Shown: positions 23,770 to 33,089, counted from the first letter of the stretch. The stretch: DNA of 64,000 nt from Rhodococcus sp. RD6.2 (GCF_001040705.1 NZ_CVQP01000006.1:673760-737759), one strand, 5' to 3'. Notes: generated by a model from the sequence alone, not told the origin. Translations and numbers: made by a program.

Positions 23770-24666
23770 ATGGAGCGCAGGGCATTTCGGCTGAACGGGT
23801 TCGTGATGCTGTTGGTGGTGACGGTTGGGACGTTGGTCGCCGCCGGACTGGCGCTGGCGGGGGTGTTTCTCGACATTGCGATGGCGCAGCGCATCGCCTA
23901 CTGGGTTGTTGCGGCGCTTCTGGGGCTGGTGATTCTCTGCCTTGCAACGGGATTCGTGGTCATCAACCCCAATGAGGCGCGGGTGATCCAGTTCTTCGGC
24001 CGGTACTTCGGGACCGTCGCCGACGACGGGTTCAAGTGGGTGGTGCCGCTGACGGTCAAGCGTCGCGTCACGCTGCGGGTACGGAACTTCGAGACCTCCA
24101 AGCTCAAGGTCAACGACGCCGTGGGCAATCCCGTCGAGATCGCCGCCGTCGTCGTCTACAAGGTGGTCGACAGCGGCAAGGCCATCTTCGCGGTCGACGA
24201 CTACGAGGAGTACGTCGCCATCCAGTCGGAGACCGCGGTGCGGCACCTCGCGACCACCCACCCGTACGACACCACTGCCGTGCCCGTCGACTCCGACGCG
24301 GCGGACGCCACGAGCCTGCGCGACGGCGCGCAGGTCTCGGCGGAACTGACGAGCGAACTGGGGGAGCGCACCGAACTGGCGGGCATCGAGATCGTCGAGG
24401 CCCGCATCACCCACCTCGCCTATGCGCCGGAGATCGCGCAGGCCATGCTGGTCCGGCAGCAGGCGGCGCAGGTCGTCGCTGCGCGGGCGATGATCGTCGA
24501 AGGCGCCGTCGGGATGGTCGGTATGGCCCTCGACCAGCTCGCGGAGCAGTCCGTCGTCGACCTCGACGACGAGCGCCGCGCGGCGATGGTGTCGAACCTC
24601 CTCGTCGTCCTGTGCGGGGACAAGGCCACCCAACCGGTGGTCAACGCCGGCACCCTGTACGCCTGA
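23770..24666 (+). CDS. SPFH/band 7 domain membrane protein
   Basis: This 298-residue protein has two N-terminal hydrophobic spans (about residues 12-35 and 43-65). The SPFH core follows: TGFVVINPNEARVIQFFGRY, KRRVTLRVRNFETSKLKVND, NPVEIAAVVVYKVVD, and a C-terminal helical region with RQQAAQVVAARAMIVEGAVG. It is stomatin/prohibitin-like and probably organises membrane microdomains. Immediately downstream (one base) is a tiny ribbon-helix-helix gene, a pairing that suggests an SPFH-specific regulator or partner. Confidence 0.88.
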   Translation: MERRAFRLNGFVMLLVVTVGTLVAAGLALAGVFLDIAMAQRIAYWVVAALLGLVILCLATGFVVINPNEARVIQFFGRYFGTVADDGFKWVVPLTVKRRVTLRVRNFETSKLKVNDAVGNPVEIAAVVVYKVVDSGKAIFAVDDYEEYVAIQSETAVRHLATTHPYDTTAVPVDSDAADATSLRDGAQVSAELTSELGERTELAGIEIVEARITHLAYAPEIAQAMLVRQQAAQVVAARAMIVEGAVGMVGMALDQLAEQSVVDLDDERRAAMVSNLLVVLCGDKATQPVVNAGTLYA

Positions 24667-24667
24667 C

Positions 24668-24847
24668 ATGACCGAACCGGTTCGGCGCACGGAACGGAAG
24701 AAGGTCCTGCTGCGGCTGGACCCGGCCGTCTACGACGCGATCGCGAAGTGGGCGGCCGACGACCTGCGGAGCGTCAACGCACAACTCGAGTACGCGTTGC
24801 GTCGCGCACTCGACGAAGCCGGGAGGACTCCCCGGCGACGCGAGTGA
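24668..24847 (+). CDS. Arc-type ribbon-helix-helix protein (59 aa)
   Basis: The sequence MTEPVRRTERKKVLLRLDPA begins with a basic arm and the beta-strand (KKVLLRL) that inserts in the DNA major groove. Two helices follow (AVYDAIAKWAADDL, SVNAQLEYALRRALDEAG) with the conserved NAQ turn, the full RHH fold. ATG 24668 lies just after the SPFH stop, and the pair is surely co-transcribed. A role as autorepressor of the SPFH gene, or as an antitoxin-like partner, is inferred from context. No toxin gene is adjacent. Confidence 0.8.
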   Translation: MTEPVRRTERKKVLLRLDPAVYDAIAKWAADDLRSVNAQLEYALRRALDEAGRTPRRRE

Positions 24848-24855
24848 ACGCGGGG

Positions 24856-25746
24856 TCAGGCCGGCTTGTGGCAGACGAAGATCGCGGTACCGGGGAACAG
24901 TTGCCCGCGAAGCGGACTCCACTGGCCCCACTCCCGGTCCAGCCACTCGGGCCAGTCGGGTTCGACCACGTCACGCAGTTCGAGACCCGCCGCAACGATC
25001 TCGCGGACCCGGTCGCCGATCGTGCGGTGGTGTTCGACGTAGGTGGGAGTGCCGGATTCGTCGACCTCGACGTACGGGGTGCGATCGAAGTAGGGGATGG
25101 TGGCCGTCAGCCCGGCCGCGCCCGGGTCGTCGGGGAAGATCCACCGCATCGGGTGGTTCACCGCGAACACCCACCGGCCACCCGGACGCAGTACGCGCGC
25201 GACCTCCCGCATCACCAGTGCGGAGTCCGCGACGAAGGGCACCGCGCCGAACGCCGAGCACGCGACGTCGAAGCTCGCATCGGCGAACGGCAGCGACTCC
25301 GCGCCGGCCTGGACGAGCGGGACGCGGGGTCCGCCGCGCTCCATCGCGGCCAGGCCGCGGTCGAGCATGCCCCGGGAGATGTCGAGGCCGACGGGACGCG
25401 CACCCTGGCCCGCGAGCCACCGGGCGCACGGAGCCGATCCGCATCCGATCTCGAGGACGTCGAGTCCCGAGACGTCGCCGAGCAGTTTCACGTCCCCCTC
25501 GTGCAGCCCCTCCGGGCACCAGACGAACTCGCCGTTGTCGGAGTCCACCCCGAGGAACTGGCCGTGGGTACGGTGGTAGTCGTCGGCGTCGGCGTCCCAC
25601 CAGGCGCGGCTCGCGCGCTCGCTCTGCGCGGTGTCCACCCTGGCCCTGCTGAATCCGGCGGTGCCGAGCGTCGCGTTGGCGGCGGCGTGCCGATCGGGTG
25701 CGTCCTGGGGATCTTCGTGATGGGGATGTTCGTGATGCTGCGTCAT
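24856..25746 (-). CDS. Class I SAM-dependent methyltransferase
   Basis: In this 296-residue protein, residues 1-55 are a His-rich, disordered-looking leader (MTQHHEHPHHEDPQD). The methyltransferase fold follows: LDVLEIGCGSAPCARWLAGQ (motif I), ARPVGLDISRGML, ADASFDVACSAFGAVPF and VLRPGGRWVFAVNHP. The substrate is unknown; small-molecule or RNA targets are both possible. ATG 25746 is used; GTG 25758 adds four residues, and neither has a clear ribosome site. It is divergent from rpsA. Confidence 0.85.
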   Translation of the reverse strand: MTQHHEHPHHEDPQDAPDRHAAANATLGTAGFSRARVDTAQSERASRAWWDADADDYHRTHGQFLGVDSDNGEFVWCPEGLHEGDVKLLGDVSGLDVLEIGCGSAPCARWLAGQGARPVGLDISRGMLDRGLAAMERGGPRVPLVQAGAESLPFADASFDVACSAFGAVPFVADSALVMREVARVLRPGGRWVFAVNHPMRWIFPDDPGAAGLTATIPYFDRTPYVEVDESGTPTYVEHHRTIGDRVREIVAAGLELRDVVEPDWPEWLDREWGQWSPLRGQLFPGTAIFVCHKPA

Positions 25747-25817
25747 GGCGTTGAGCACGGTATCGCCGTCGCCGGGTCGAGTGCCACCCGGGTTTGCCCA
25801 GCTCCCGTCAGGTCGCG

Positions 25818-25823
25818 TACCCT
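25818..25823 (+). promoter_or_regulatory. Probable -10 element of rpsA
   Basis: TACCCT lies about 110 bases before the rpsA start, in the 187-base spacer from the divergent methyltransferase gene. It implies an untranslated leader of about 100 bases, consistent with an autoregulated ribosomal protein S1 mRNA. There is no clear -35. Confidence 0.35.
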
Positions 25824-25933
25824 GTCACTCGCGAGTGTCCGCCGTGCAACTCCTCCTGGGGGTCGGCGGTGGGCGTCCGTGAGTCTGACAGAACACCATC
25901 AACCGAACCAATCCCTCCGGAGCAATTCACCTA

Positions 25934-27406
25934 ATGCCCTCCACAACCGTCACCTCGCCGCAGGTAGCCGTCAACGACATCGGCTCCGCCGAGGACTTCC
26001 TCGCCGCCATCGACGCCACGATCAAGTACTTCAACGATGGCGACATCGTCGAAGGCACCATCGTCAAGGTTGATCGCGACGAGGTCCTGCTCGACATCGG
26101 TTACAAGACCGAAGGCGTCATTCCTTCCCGCGAGCTCTCCATCAAGCACGACGTCGACCCCAACGAGGTCGTCTCCGTGGGCGATGAGGTCGAAGCCCTG
26201 GTCCTCACCAAGGAGGACAAGGAAGGTCGCCTGATCCTGTCGAAGAAGCGCGCTCAGTACGAGCGTGCCTGGGGCACCATCGAGGAGCTCAAGGAGAAGG
26301 ACGAGGCCGTCAAGGGCACCGTCATCGAGGTCGTCAAGGGCGGCCTGATCCTCGACATCGGCCTGCGCGGCTTCCTGCCCGCGTCGCTCGTCGAGATGCG
26401 TCGCGTCCGCGACCTCCAGCCGTACGTCGGCAAGGAGATCGAGGCCAAGATCATCGAGCTCGACAAGAACCGCAACAACGTGGTCCTGTCGCGTCGCGCA
26501 TGGCTCGAGCAGACCCAGTCCGAGGTCCGCAGCGAGTTCCTGCACCAGCTCCAGAAGGGCCAGGTCCGCAAGGGCGTCGTGTCCTCCATCGTCAACTTCG
26601 GCGCGTTCGTCGATCTCGGCGGCGTCGACGGCCTGGTGCACGTCTCCGAGCTGTCCTGGAAGCACATCGATCACCCGTCCGAGGTTGTCGAGGTCGGCAA
26701 CGAGGTCACCGTCGAGGTTCTCGACGTCGACCTGGACCGCGAGCGTGTCTCCCTGTCGCTGAAGGCGACGCAGGAGGATCCGTGGCGTCAGTTCGCCCGC
26801 ACCCACGCGATCGGTCAGATCGTTCCGGGCAAGGTCACCAAGCTCGTTCCGTTCGGCGCGTTCGTGCGTGTCGAGGAGGGCATCGAGGGCCTGGTTCACA
26901 TCTCCGAGCTGGCCGAGCGCCACGTCGAGGTCCCGGACCAGGTTGTTGCCGTCGGCGACGACGCGATGGTCAAGGTCATCGACATCGACCTGGAGCGTCG
27001 CCGGATCTCGCTGTCGCTCAAGCAGGCGAACGAGGACTACAACGCCGAGTTCGATCCGTCGAAGTACGGCATGGCCGACAGCTACGACGACCAGGGCAAC
27101 TACATCTTCCCCGAGGGCTTCGATCCCGAGACCAACGAATGGCTCGAGGGCTTCGACAAGCAGCGTGAAGAGTGGGAGTCCCGGTACGCCGAGGCCGAGC
27201 GTCGCCACAAGATGCACACCGCTCAGATGGAGAAGATGGCTGCCGACGAGGCTGCCGAGGCTGCAGCCGGTGCGTCGGGCACCAACTACTCCTCCGAGTC
27301 CGGTGCTGCCGAGGGCCAGCCTGCTGCGACCGCCGAGGCCGGCGGCTCGCTGGCAAGCGATGCCCAGCTCGCCGCGCTCCGCGAGAAGCTGTCCGGCAAC
27401 GCCTGA
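25934..27406 (+). CDS. rpsA: 30S ribosomal protein S1
   Basis: The 490 residues hold four S1 RNA-binding domains at roughly 35-105, 122-190, 208-278 and 295-363, with repeated patterns such as GAFVDLGGVDGLVHVSELSW and GAFVRVEEGIEGLVHISEL. A C-terminal tail of about 125 residues is rich in Glu/Ala and ends in Ala/Gly/Ser. Four domains plus a long tail is the actinobacterial form (E. coli S1 has six domains). It binds mRNA on the 30S subunit. A strong bidirectional-looking terminator follows. Confidence 0.97.
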   Translation: MPSTTVTSPQVAVNDIGSAEDFLAAIDATIKYFNDGDIVEGTIVKVDRDEVLLDIGYKTEGVIPSRELSIKHDVDPNEVVSVGDEVEALVLTKEDKEGRLILSKKRAQYERAWGTIEELKEKDEAVKGTVIEVVKGGLILDIGLRGFLPASLVEMRRVRDLQPYVGKEIEAKIIELDKNRNNVVLSRRAWLEQTQSEVRSEFLHQLQKGQVRKGVVSSIVNFGAFVDLGGVDGLVHVSELSWKHIDHPSEVVEVGNEVTVEVLDVDLDRERVSLSLKATQEDPWRQFARTHAIGQIVPGKVTKLVPFGAFVRVEEGIEGLVHISELAERHVEVPDQVVAVGDDAMVKVIDIDLERRRISLSLKQANEDYNAEFDPSKYGMADSYDDQGNYIFPEGFDPETNEWLEGFDKQREEWESRYAEAERRHKMHTAQMEKMAADEAAEAAAGASGTNYSSESGAAEGQPAATAEAGGSLASDAQLAALREKLSGNA

Positions 27407-27436
27407 CATGATCACCCGTAACCGGGTGTGAACTAC

Positions 27437-27474
27437 GAAGGCCCCGGTCCTGCACTTGCAGGCCGGGGCCTTCG
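27437..27474 (+). terminator. rpsA terminator
   Basis: CGAAGGCCCCGG pairs perfectly with CCGGGGCCTTCG. The loop itself holds a second stem, CCTGCA/TGCAGG, so the whole element folds as one long hairpin. It starts 30 bases after the rpsA stop and precedes the convergent 81-residue gene. Confidence 0.85.
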
Positions 27475-27505
27475 GCGTGGTCGGGGAACACGGTGACCGA
27501 GGATC

Positions 27506-27751
27506 TCAGCCGCCCTGACTCGCGATCGTGGAGTCGAGCATCGCGGCACGTTCGTCCAGGTCGTGGGGGGTGGGATTGTCGGCGTCCGGGAGATCACGAC
27601 GCAGGTCGTCGAGCGTGGTGACCACCCAGGACGAGAGATCCGCGGCCTGGTCTCGCGAATAGATCTTGGTCTTGCCTTCCTCCAGCACCAATGTGGCGCC
27701 GGGTTCGGTGCTGGACAGCAGTGTGCGCAGGTCATCGGCTGTGACAGTCAT
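27506..27751 (-). CDS. Conserved hypothetical protein (81 aa)
   Basis: The start at 27751 gives MTVTADDLRTLLSSTEPGA, followed by a short beta region (ATLVLEEGKTKIY) and an acidic helical C-terminus (SWVVTTLDDLRRDLPDADN). No signal peptide or membrane span is present, and I do not recognise the family. It is read toward the rpsA terminator. A longer frame begins at 27817, but it crosses a strong hairpin, so the shorter start is preferred. Confidence 0.6.
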   Translation of the reverse strand: MTVTADDLRTLLSSTEPGATLVLEEGKTKIYSRDQAADLSSWVVTTLDDLRRDLPDADNPTPHDLDERAAMLDSTIASQGG

Positions 27752-27803
27752 GTGTTCACGGTAGAACCGGAGATCCGGTGCCGCATCCCGCACGGGCACC
27801 GAA

Positions 27804-27843
27804 GACCGCGACCCCACCCGGAGATCCGGGTGGGGTCGCGGTC
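27804..27843 (-). terminator. Strong hairpin terminator behind the 72-residue gene
   Basis: This is a perfect 18-base stem (GACCGCGACCCCACCCGG with its complement) and a four-base loop AGAT. It lies 25 bases after the stop of the minus-strand gene at 27869-28087 and 52 bases before the start of the next minus-strand gene, so it separates the two transcripts. Confidence 0.85.
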
Positions 27844-27868
27844 GTTGGAGTCGGTGTGGGCCGGGGTG

Positions 27869-28087
27869 TCAGTTCGCGGTGGCCGCACCGGCGGCCCACG
27901 AGCTCTGCATCTCAGCAGTGCGCTTGCGCATCGACGCGAAGCTGTGGCGCGCCGGACTGAGCATCTGGGTGAACCAGTTACGACGGTGTTCCTGCAGGGC
28001 GAGCGCCACCTCGGGGATCAGGATGCAATGCACCCCGTCGACCATGCCAAGACGGTGCCGACCAGGCTGGGGAGAAGTGGTGCTCAT
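27869..28087 (-). CDS. Hypothetical protein (72 aa)
   Basis: The small protein MSTTSPQPGRHRLGMVDGVH continues with a hydrophobic strand (CILIPEVALALQEH) and a basic helix (ARHSFASMRKRTAEMQSSW). The ATG is preceded by GAAGGA at ideal spacing, and a strong terminator follows. It therefore looks like a real monocistronic gene although I recognise no family. It is divergent from coaE. Confidence 0.6.
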   Translation of the reverse strand: MSTTSPQPGRHRLGMVDGVHCILIPEVALALQEHRRNWFTQMLSPARHSFASMRKRTAEMQSSWAAGAATAN

Positions 28088-28197
28088 GGTGTTCCTTCAT
28101 CTCGAAGTGGGTGGCCTGGCACGTCTGCTCGAAGATAGCCGACGAACGGGTGATACCTGGTGATTTGGGGCGGATGTGCAGCGGGCGTGTTTGGTGA

Positions 28198-28203
28198 CAG
28201 ACT
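28198..28203 (+). promoter_or_regulatory. -10 element of coaE (leaderless)
   Basis: CAGACT ends seven bases before the GTG at 28211, the same spacing as TAGACT at polA. No ribosome-binding site is present. The spacer 28088-28210 holds the promoters for both divergent genes. Confidence 0.5.
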
Positions 28204-28210
28204 GTGGGGC

Positions 28211-29434
28211 GTGTTGCGAATCGGCCTCACTGGAGGCATTGGAGCTGGAAAGTCCACCGTGTCACGGATCCTCGGCGATCTCGGGGCCGTCGTCGTAGAC
28301 GCGGACCTGATAGCGCGTGAGGTCGTGGAACCGGGCACCCCCGGACTCGCCGCGCTCGCTGACGAGTTCGGTCCGGAGATCCTGCTGCCCGACGGGAAAC
28401 TCGACCGAGCCGCCCTGGCTGCCAAGGCGTTCGGCGACGACGCGGCCCGCGGTCGACTCAACGGAATCCTACATCCCCTGATCGGGGCGCGAACGGCCGC
28501 TCTGGTGGATGCCGCGCCTGCGGATTCCGTGGTCCTGCAGGACATCCCGCTCCTGGTCGAGGGGCGGATGGGTGCGATGTTCAATCTGGTCGTCGTCGTG
28601 TACGTCGACGAGGCCGAACGGGTTCGCCGACTGGTCGAGTTGCGGGGCATGCCCGAGGACGATGCGCGTGCCCGGATCGCGTCCCAGGCCACCGACGAAC
28701 AACGCCACGCCGCTGCCGATGTGTGGCTCGACAACAGTGGGCCGCAGGGCGAACTGGACTCGGTCGTGACTGCACTGTGGGACCGGCTGCAGGCCTACGC
28801 GGACAACATCGCGAAATCGGTTGTGGTGCGCGCACTGCCGGTCCTGGTCGAGGCCGACCCGACCTGGGCGGAGCAGGGGCGGCGGCTCGCCGATCGACTC
28901 AGGTTCGTGTGCGCAGGCGACGCGCTGCGCGTCGACCACGTCGGATCCACGGCAGTGCCCGGGCTCGATGCGAAGGACGTGATCGACCTTCAGATCACCG
29001 TCACCAGCCTCGATGTCGCGGACGCCCTTGCGGATCGTCTGGCACAGGCCGGCTTCCCTCGCGTCGACGCCGTGACGGCCGACGACCCGAAGCCCGCGTA
29101 CGGCATCGGAGGCGAGGCCGATCCGTCTTTGTGGGACAAGCGTTTCCACGGGTCTGCCGATCCCGGCCGACCCGCCAATGTACACATTCGCGTCGACGGG
29201 TGGCCGGGGCAACGGTTCGCGCTGGCCTTCCGTGACTGGCTCCGCGCGAACGAGACCGAGCAGGCCGACTATCTGGCGATCAAGCGCAGCGCCGCGCAGA
29301 GCGCGGCAGGCGAATCGGACGTCGCGGTCGCGACCGAGCGCTACCTGGAGGCGAAGACGCCGTGGTTCGACGGCGCCTACACGAGGGTCGAGCAGTGGAT
29401 CGAACGCACGGGGTGGACACCGGACGCGCGGTAA
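28211..29434 (+). CDS. coaE: Dephospho-CoA kinase fused to a GrpB/UPF0157 domain
   Basis: This 407-residue fusion has residues 1-200 as dephospho-CoA kinase, the last step of CoA synthesis: P-loop LTGGIGAGKSTVSRI, substrate motif VVDADLIAREVVEPG, lid region LRGMPEDDARARI. Residues 215-400 are a GrpB-like nucleotidyltransferase-fold domain with LRVDHVGSTAVPGLDAKDV and a NVHIRVDG strand. The length equals mycobacterial CoaE, where the extra domain is present too. GTG 28211 starts right at the kinase core. The role of the GrpB domain is not established. Confidence 0.95.
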   Translation: MLRIGLTGGIGAGKSTVSRILGDLGAVVVDADLIAREVVEPGTPGLAALADEFGPEILLPDGKLDRAALAAKAFGDDAARGRLNGILHPLIGARTAALVDAAPADSVVLQDIPLLVEGRMGAMFNLVVVVYVDEAERVRRLVELRGMPEDDARARIASQATDEQRHAAADVWLDNSGPQGELDSVVTALWDRLQAYADNIAKSVVVRALPVLVEADPTWAEQGRRLADRLRFVCAGDALRVDHVGSTAVPGLDAKDVIDLQITVTSLDVADALADRLAQAGFPRVDAVTADDPKPAYGIGGEADPSLWDKRFHGSADPGRPANVHIRVDGWPGQRFALAFRDWLRANETEQADYLAIKRSAAQSAAGESDVAVATERYLEAKTPWFDGAYTRVEQWIERTGWTPDAR

Positions 29435-29458
29435 CGCGGGCTCAGGGGGCGGGCGTCG

Positions 29459-29962
29459 TCACCGCCAGTTGACCGGCATTCCCTCCGACGCCAGCCAGGC
29501 GTCGAGGTCGTGGCCGTGGGTCGCGATCCCGTCGACGGCCCGCGCCGCCGTCGCGATCGCCCTCTCGGCGGTCGCCGCATCGAGGTGCCCGGCGGTGTGG
29601 GCGGCGAGGAGTTCGTCGACGTCGAGCAGTTCGGTGTCGCGCCCGGTGCGGACCACCAGGTCGAGGTAGTGGTCCACGGACCGCCACACCGGTTCGCCCG
29701 GGACGAATTCTCCGATGTCGACGTATCGGTCCTGGTCGCGGGCGTGGTACGGGTGGTAGTGGAAGATCGACGCGCGCAACCCGAGGTCGGGTAACAGCCA
29801 CGATTCCAGGTAGTGGAAGTGCGGGTGGTCGGAGTGCCGGGCCATGTAGAGCCCCCACGGTTCACGCCGGTAGTGCTCGACGGGCCGCACGAAACCCTTC
29901 GGATCGGTGTTGGTGAGGTCCGACAGGTCGAAGGCTTCCTTCTTCGGCGGATGAACGTGCAT
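29459..29962 (-). CDS. DUF402 domain protein (Rv1632c-like)
   Basis: This 167-residue protein has the DUF402 core: [60 protein letters not shown], then [16 protein letters not shown]402 proteins are often nucleoside-diphosphate phosphatase-like enzymes; the activity here is unknown. ATG 29962 ([13 protein letters not shown]) is preceded after seven bases by TAGGTT, so expression is probably leaderless. It is divergent from uvrB in the same order as in mycobacteria, where a homologue sits between coaE and uvrB. Confidence 0.85.
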   Translation of the reverse strand: MHVHPPKKEAFDLSDLTNTDPKGFVRPVEHYRREPWGLYMARHSDHPHFHYLESWLLPDLGLRASIFHYHPYHARDQDRYVDIGEFVPGEPVWRSVDHYLDLVVRTGRDTELLDVDELLAAHTAGHLDAATAERAIATAARAVDGIATHGHDLDAWLASEGMPVNWR

Positions 29963-29969
29963 GGCTGGG

Positions 29970-29975
29970 AACCTA
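29970..29975 (-). promoter_or_regulatory. -10 element of the DUF402 gene (leaderless)
   Basis: On the minus strand TAGGTT ends seven bases before the ATG at 29962. The divergent uvrB promoter lies about 60 bases away (30032-30037), so the two do not overlap. Confidence 0.45.
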
Positions 29976-30031
29976 CCGCTCAGGCCGGCGTGCGACACCT
30001 CGCATCACCGGACCTTGTCGGTCCCTGCGCC

Positions 30032-30037
30032 TACCCT
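30032..30037 (+). promoter_or_regulatory. -10 element of uvrB (leaderless)
   Basis: TACCCT ends seven bases before the ATG at 30045. No Shine-Dalgarno is present, and I see no LexA-type palindrome (TCGAAC-N4-GTTCGA) nearby. Confidence 0.5.
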
Positions 30038-30044
30038 GGAGCGC

Positions 30045-32201
30045 ATGGCGTTTGCATCCGAGCATCCAGTGGTGGCGCACTCCGAATTCCGGCCGGTCGG
30101 CGACGTCGAACGGTCCGACGGTCGGTTCGAGGTCGTCAGCGAGCATCAGCCTGCAGGCGATCAGCCGCAGGCGATCGCCGAGCTCACGAGACGGCTGAAC
30201 GACGGTGACAAGGACATCGTGCTCCTTGGTGCGACGGGCACCGGCAAGTCCGCGACGACGGCGTGGTTGATCGAGCAGGTGCAGCGTCCGACGCTCGTGA
30301 TGGCGCCGAACAAGACCCTCGCCGCGCAGCTGGCCAACGAACTGCGCGAGATGCTCCCCAACAACGCGGTCGAGTACTTCGTCTCGTACTACGACTACTA
30401 CCAACCCGAGGCGTACATCGCCCAGACGGACACCTACATCGAGAAGGACTCGTCGATCAACGACGACGTCGAGCGGCTGCGGCACTCGGCGACGTCGAGT
30501 CTGCTGTCGCGGCGCGACGTGGTCGTGGTCGCGTCGGTGTCGTGCATCTACGGTCTTGGCACGCCGCAGTCCTACCTGGACCGGTCGATCGAGCTCGAGG
30601 TCGGTGTCGAGGTTCCGAGGGACGCACTCCTGCGCCTGCTCGTCGACGTGCAGTACAACCGCAACGACGTCGCGTTCACGCGGGGCTCGTTCCGGGTTCG
30701 CGGGGACACCGTGGAGATCATTCCGTCGTACGAGGAACTCGCGGTGCGCATCGAGTTCTTCGGTGACGAGATCGAGGCCCTGTACTACCTGCACCCGTTG
30801 ACCGGTGACGTCGTCCGGCAGGTCGACTCGCTGCGCATCTTCCCGGCCACCCACTACGTCGCGGGGCCGGAACGGATGGAGCGCGCGGTGCGCGACATCG
30901 AGGCGGAGCTCGAGGAGCGCCTCGCCGATCTGGAGAATCGGGGCAAGCTGCTGGAGGCGCAGCGGCTGCGGATGCGCACCAATTACGACCTCGAGATGAT
31001 CAAGCAGGTCGGCTTCTGCTCGGGAATCGAGAACTATTCGCGTCACATCGACGGCCGTCCCGCGGGTTCGGCACCCGCGACCCTGATCGACTACTTCCCC
31101 GAGGACTTCCTCCTCGTCATCGACGAGTCGCATGTGACCGTGCCGCAGATCGGCGCGATGTACGAGGGCGACATGTCCCGCAAACGCAACCTCGTCGAGT
31201 ACGGCTTCCGCCTCCCGTCGGCCACCGACAACCGGCCGCTCACCTGGGAGGAGTTCGCGAATCGGATCGGGCAGACGGTGTACCTGTCCGCGACACCCGG
31301 CCCGTACGAGCTGGGCCGGGCAGGTGGTGAGTTCGTCGAACAGGTGATTCGCCCGACCGGGCTCGTCGACCCCGAGGTCGTGGTGAAGCCGACGAAGGGG
31401 CAGATCGACGACCTGGTTCACGAGATCCGGGAGCGCACCCAACGCGACGAACGTGTCCTCGTCACCACACTGACCAAGAAGATGTCCGAGGACCTCACGG
31501 ACTACCTCCTCGAACTCGGCATCCGTGTGCGGTACCTGCACTCGGACATCGACACCCTGCGTCGCGTCGAGTTGCTGCGTCAGCTGCGGCTCGGCGAGTA
31601 CGACGTCCTGGTCGGCATCAACCTGCTTCGCGAGGGCCTCGACCTTCCTGAGGTCTCCCTCGTCGCGATCCTCGATGCCGACAAGGAAGGATTCCTGCGC
31701 AGTACGACCAGCCTGATTCAGACGATCGGTCGTGCCGCCCGCAACGTGTCCGGCCAGGTACACATGTACGCCGACAAGATCACCGACTCGATGGCCCGTG
31801 CGATCGAGGAAACGGAGCGTCGCCGCGAGAAGCAGATTGCGTACAACGCCGAGATGGGCGTCGATCCGCAGCCGCTGCGCAAGAAGATCGCCGACATCCT
31901 CGATCAGGTCTACGAGGAGGCCGACGACACGGACGTCGAGATCGGCGGTTCCGGCCGCAACGCCAGCCGCGGTCGTCGCGCGCAGGGCGAGGCGGGTCGT
32001 GCCGTCAGCGCAGGCGTGTACGAGGGGCGCGACGTGAAGTCGATGCCGCGGGCCGAGCTCGCGGACCTGGTGAAGGAGCTCACCGACCAGATGATGAACG
32101 CGGCCCGCGACCTCCAGTTCGAGCTGGCGGGACGACTCCGCGACGAGATCGCCGACCTGAAGAAGGAACTGCGCGGGATGGACGCGGCCGGTCTCAAGTA
32201 G
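30045..32201 (+). CDS. uvrB: Excinuclease ABC subunit UvrB
   Basis: This 718-residue helicase-like subunit of nucleotide excision repair has Walker [15 protein letters not shown] near residues 60-70, the damage-sensing beta-hairpin [24 protein letters not shown]-like [15 protein letters not shown], and motifs V/VI ([23 protein letters not shown]). A C-terminal UVR domain ([14 protein letters not shown]) binds UvrC. Between the helicase core and the UVR domain is a basic, Gly/Arg-rich linker. ATG 30045 is chosen because [15 protein letters not shown] matches family starts and a -10 precedes it. Confidence 0.97.
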   Translation: MAFASEHPVVAHSEFRPVGDVERSDGRFEVVSEHQPAGDQPQAIAELTRRLNDGDKDIVLLGATGTGKSATTAWLIEQVQRPTLVMAPNKTLAAQLANELREMLPNNAVEYFVSYYDYYQPEAYIAQTDTYIEKDSSINDDVERLRHSATSSLLSRRDVVVVASVSCIYGLGTPQSYLDRSIELEVGVEVPRDALLRLLVDVQYNRNDVAFTRGSFRVRGDTVEIIPSYEELAVRIEFFGDEIEALYYLHPLTGDVVRQVDSLRIFPATHYVAGPERMERAVRDIEAELEERLADLENRGKLLEAQRLRMRTNYDLEMIKQVGFCSGIENYSRHIDGRPAGSAPATLIDYFPEDFLLVIDESHVTVPQIGAMYEGDMSRKRNLVEYGFRLPSATDNRPLTWEEFANRIGQTVYLSATPGPYELGRAGGEFVEQVIRPTGLVDPEVVVKPTKGQIDDLVHEIRERTQRDERVLVTTLTKKMSEDLTDYLLELGIRVRYLHSDIDTLRRVELLRQLRLGEYDVLVGINLLREGLDLPEVSLVAILDADKEGFLRSTTSLIQTIGRAARNVSGQVHMYADKITDSMARAIEETERRREKQIAYNAEMGVDPQPLRKKIADILDQVYEEADDTDVEIGGSGRNASRGRRAQGEAGRAVSAGVYEGRDVKSMPRAELADLVKELTDQMMNAARDLQFELAGRLRDEIADLKKELRGMDAAGLK

Positions 32202-32222
32202 GGACGGGCCTTCCGCCCTGGG

Positions 32223-33089
32223 TCAGCTGGTGACGTCCTTGCGGGCGAACATGATCCACGCCGCGACCGCGAACGCCGTTCCGTAGGCGAGCGCGGAGAA
32301 CGAGCCGATCACCGCGTCGTGCCAGTCGATCGTCGGCGCGAGGAAACGTGTCCACGCGAACGAGAAGTGCCCGGGGAGGTAGTCGCGCCAGTGGTCGAGC
32401 GCGGTGATCTGGTCGAGGATCTGCACGAGGATCGACGCCATCACCGTGCCGCCGACGGCGCCGAGTGGGGCGTCGGTGAGCACCGACAGCAGCAGCGCCA
32501 GGCCCGCCACCCAGATCAGGTTCACGGCAATGTAGGTGAGCGCCAGCGTGAGTCGGCCGATCGCGTCGCCGTAGCCGAGCGAATCGCCGAACGGTGTCAC
32601 GAGCGGTTCGGCGCCGTAGGCCACCGTGCCCACCGCCAACGCGACGGTCACCAGAAGCACGAGCGCGGCCACCGACAGCGTTGCCGACACGATCGCCTTC
32701 TGCTGTAGCAGCCGAGTACGGGGCACCGGAATCGCGAGCAGATATCGGAGCGAAGACCAGGATGCCTCGCTGGCGACGGAGTCGCCGAAGAAGAGGGCGA
32801 CCACCACGATCAGCAGGAACCCGACGGACATCAGCAGGGTGAAGACCGTGAAGTTCACCCCGCCCCGCGTCGCGAGTTCGATCAGGTCGGCGGTACCGGA
32901 TTCCGCACCACCGCCGCCGATCGCGAAGGCCGCGACGAGGATCAGCGGCAACGCCGTCACGAACGCCAGCGCGACCTGTGTTCGGCGCCGCTTGCACTGC
33001 CGAACCAGTTCGGTTCGCAGCGGCAGGGTCCGGCGCGCGCGGTATCCGGCGGCCCGGCCGTCCGCGGGAATCGTCGACTCGCCCGTCAC
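32223..33089 (-). CDS. ABC-2 type permease
   Basis: This 288-residue protein has a basic N-terminus and then about six hydrophobic spans (for example TQVALAFVTALPLILVAAFA and AIVSATLSVAALVLLVTVA). It has the ABC-2 membrane topology, with an Arg-rich loop (LLAIPVPRTRLLQQKAI). The start is GTG overlapping the stop of the upstream hydrolase-ABC gene by four bases (33086-33089), so the two are translated together. It is the obvious membrane partner of the fused ATPase. The cargo is unknown. Confidence 0.85.
   Translation of the reverse strand: MTGESTIPADGRAAGYRARRTLPLRTELVRQCKRRRTQVALAFVTALPLILVAAFAIGGGGAESGTADLIELATRGGVNFTVFTLLMSVGFLLIVVVALFFGDSVASEASWSSLRYLLAIPVPRTRLLQQKAIVSATLSVAALVLLVTVALAVGTVAYGAEPLVTPFGDSLGYGDAIGRLTLALTYIAVNLIWVAGLALLLSVLTDAPLGAVGGTVMASILVQILDQITALDHWRDYLPGHFSFAWTRFLAPTIDWHDAVIGSFSALAYGTAFAVAAWIMFARKDVTS

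Noticed and set aside
30045-31763. 596-codon minus-strand frame within uvrB, and similar ones within uvrA, rpsA and polA
   Set aside because: These are antisense shadows of strongly conserved genes, with no start signal or family motif.
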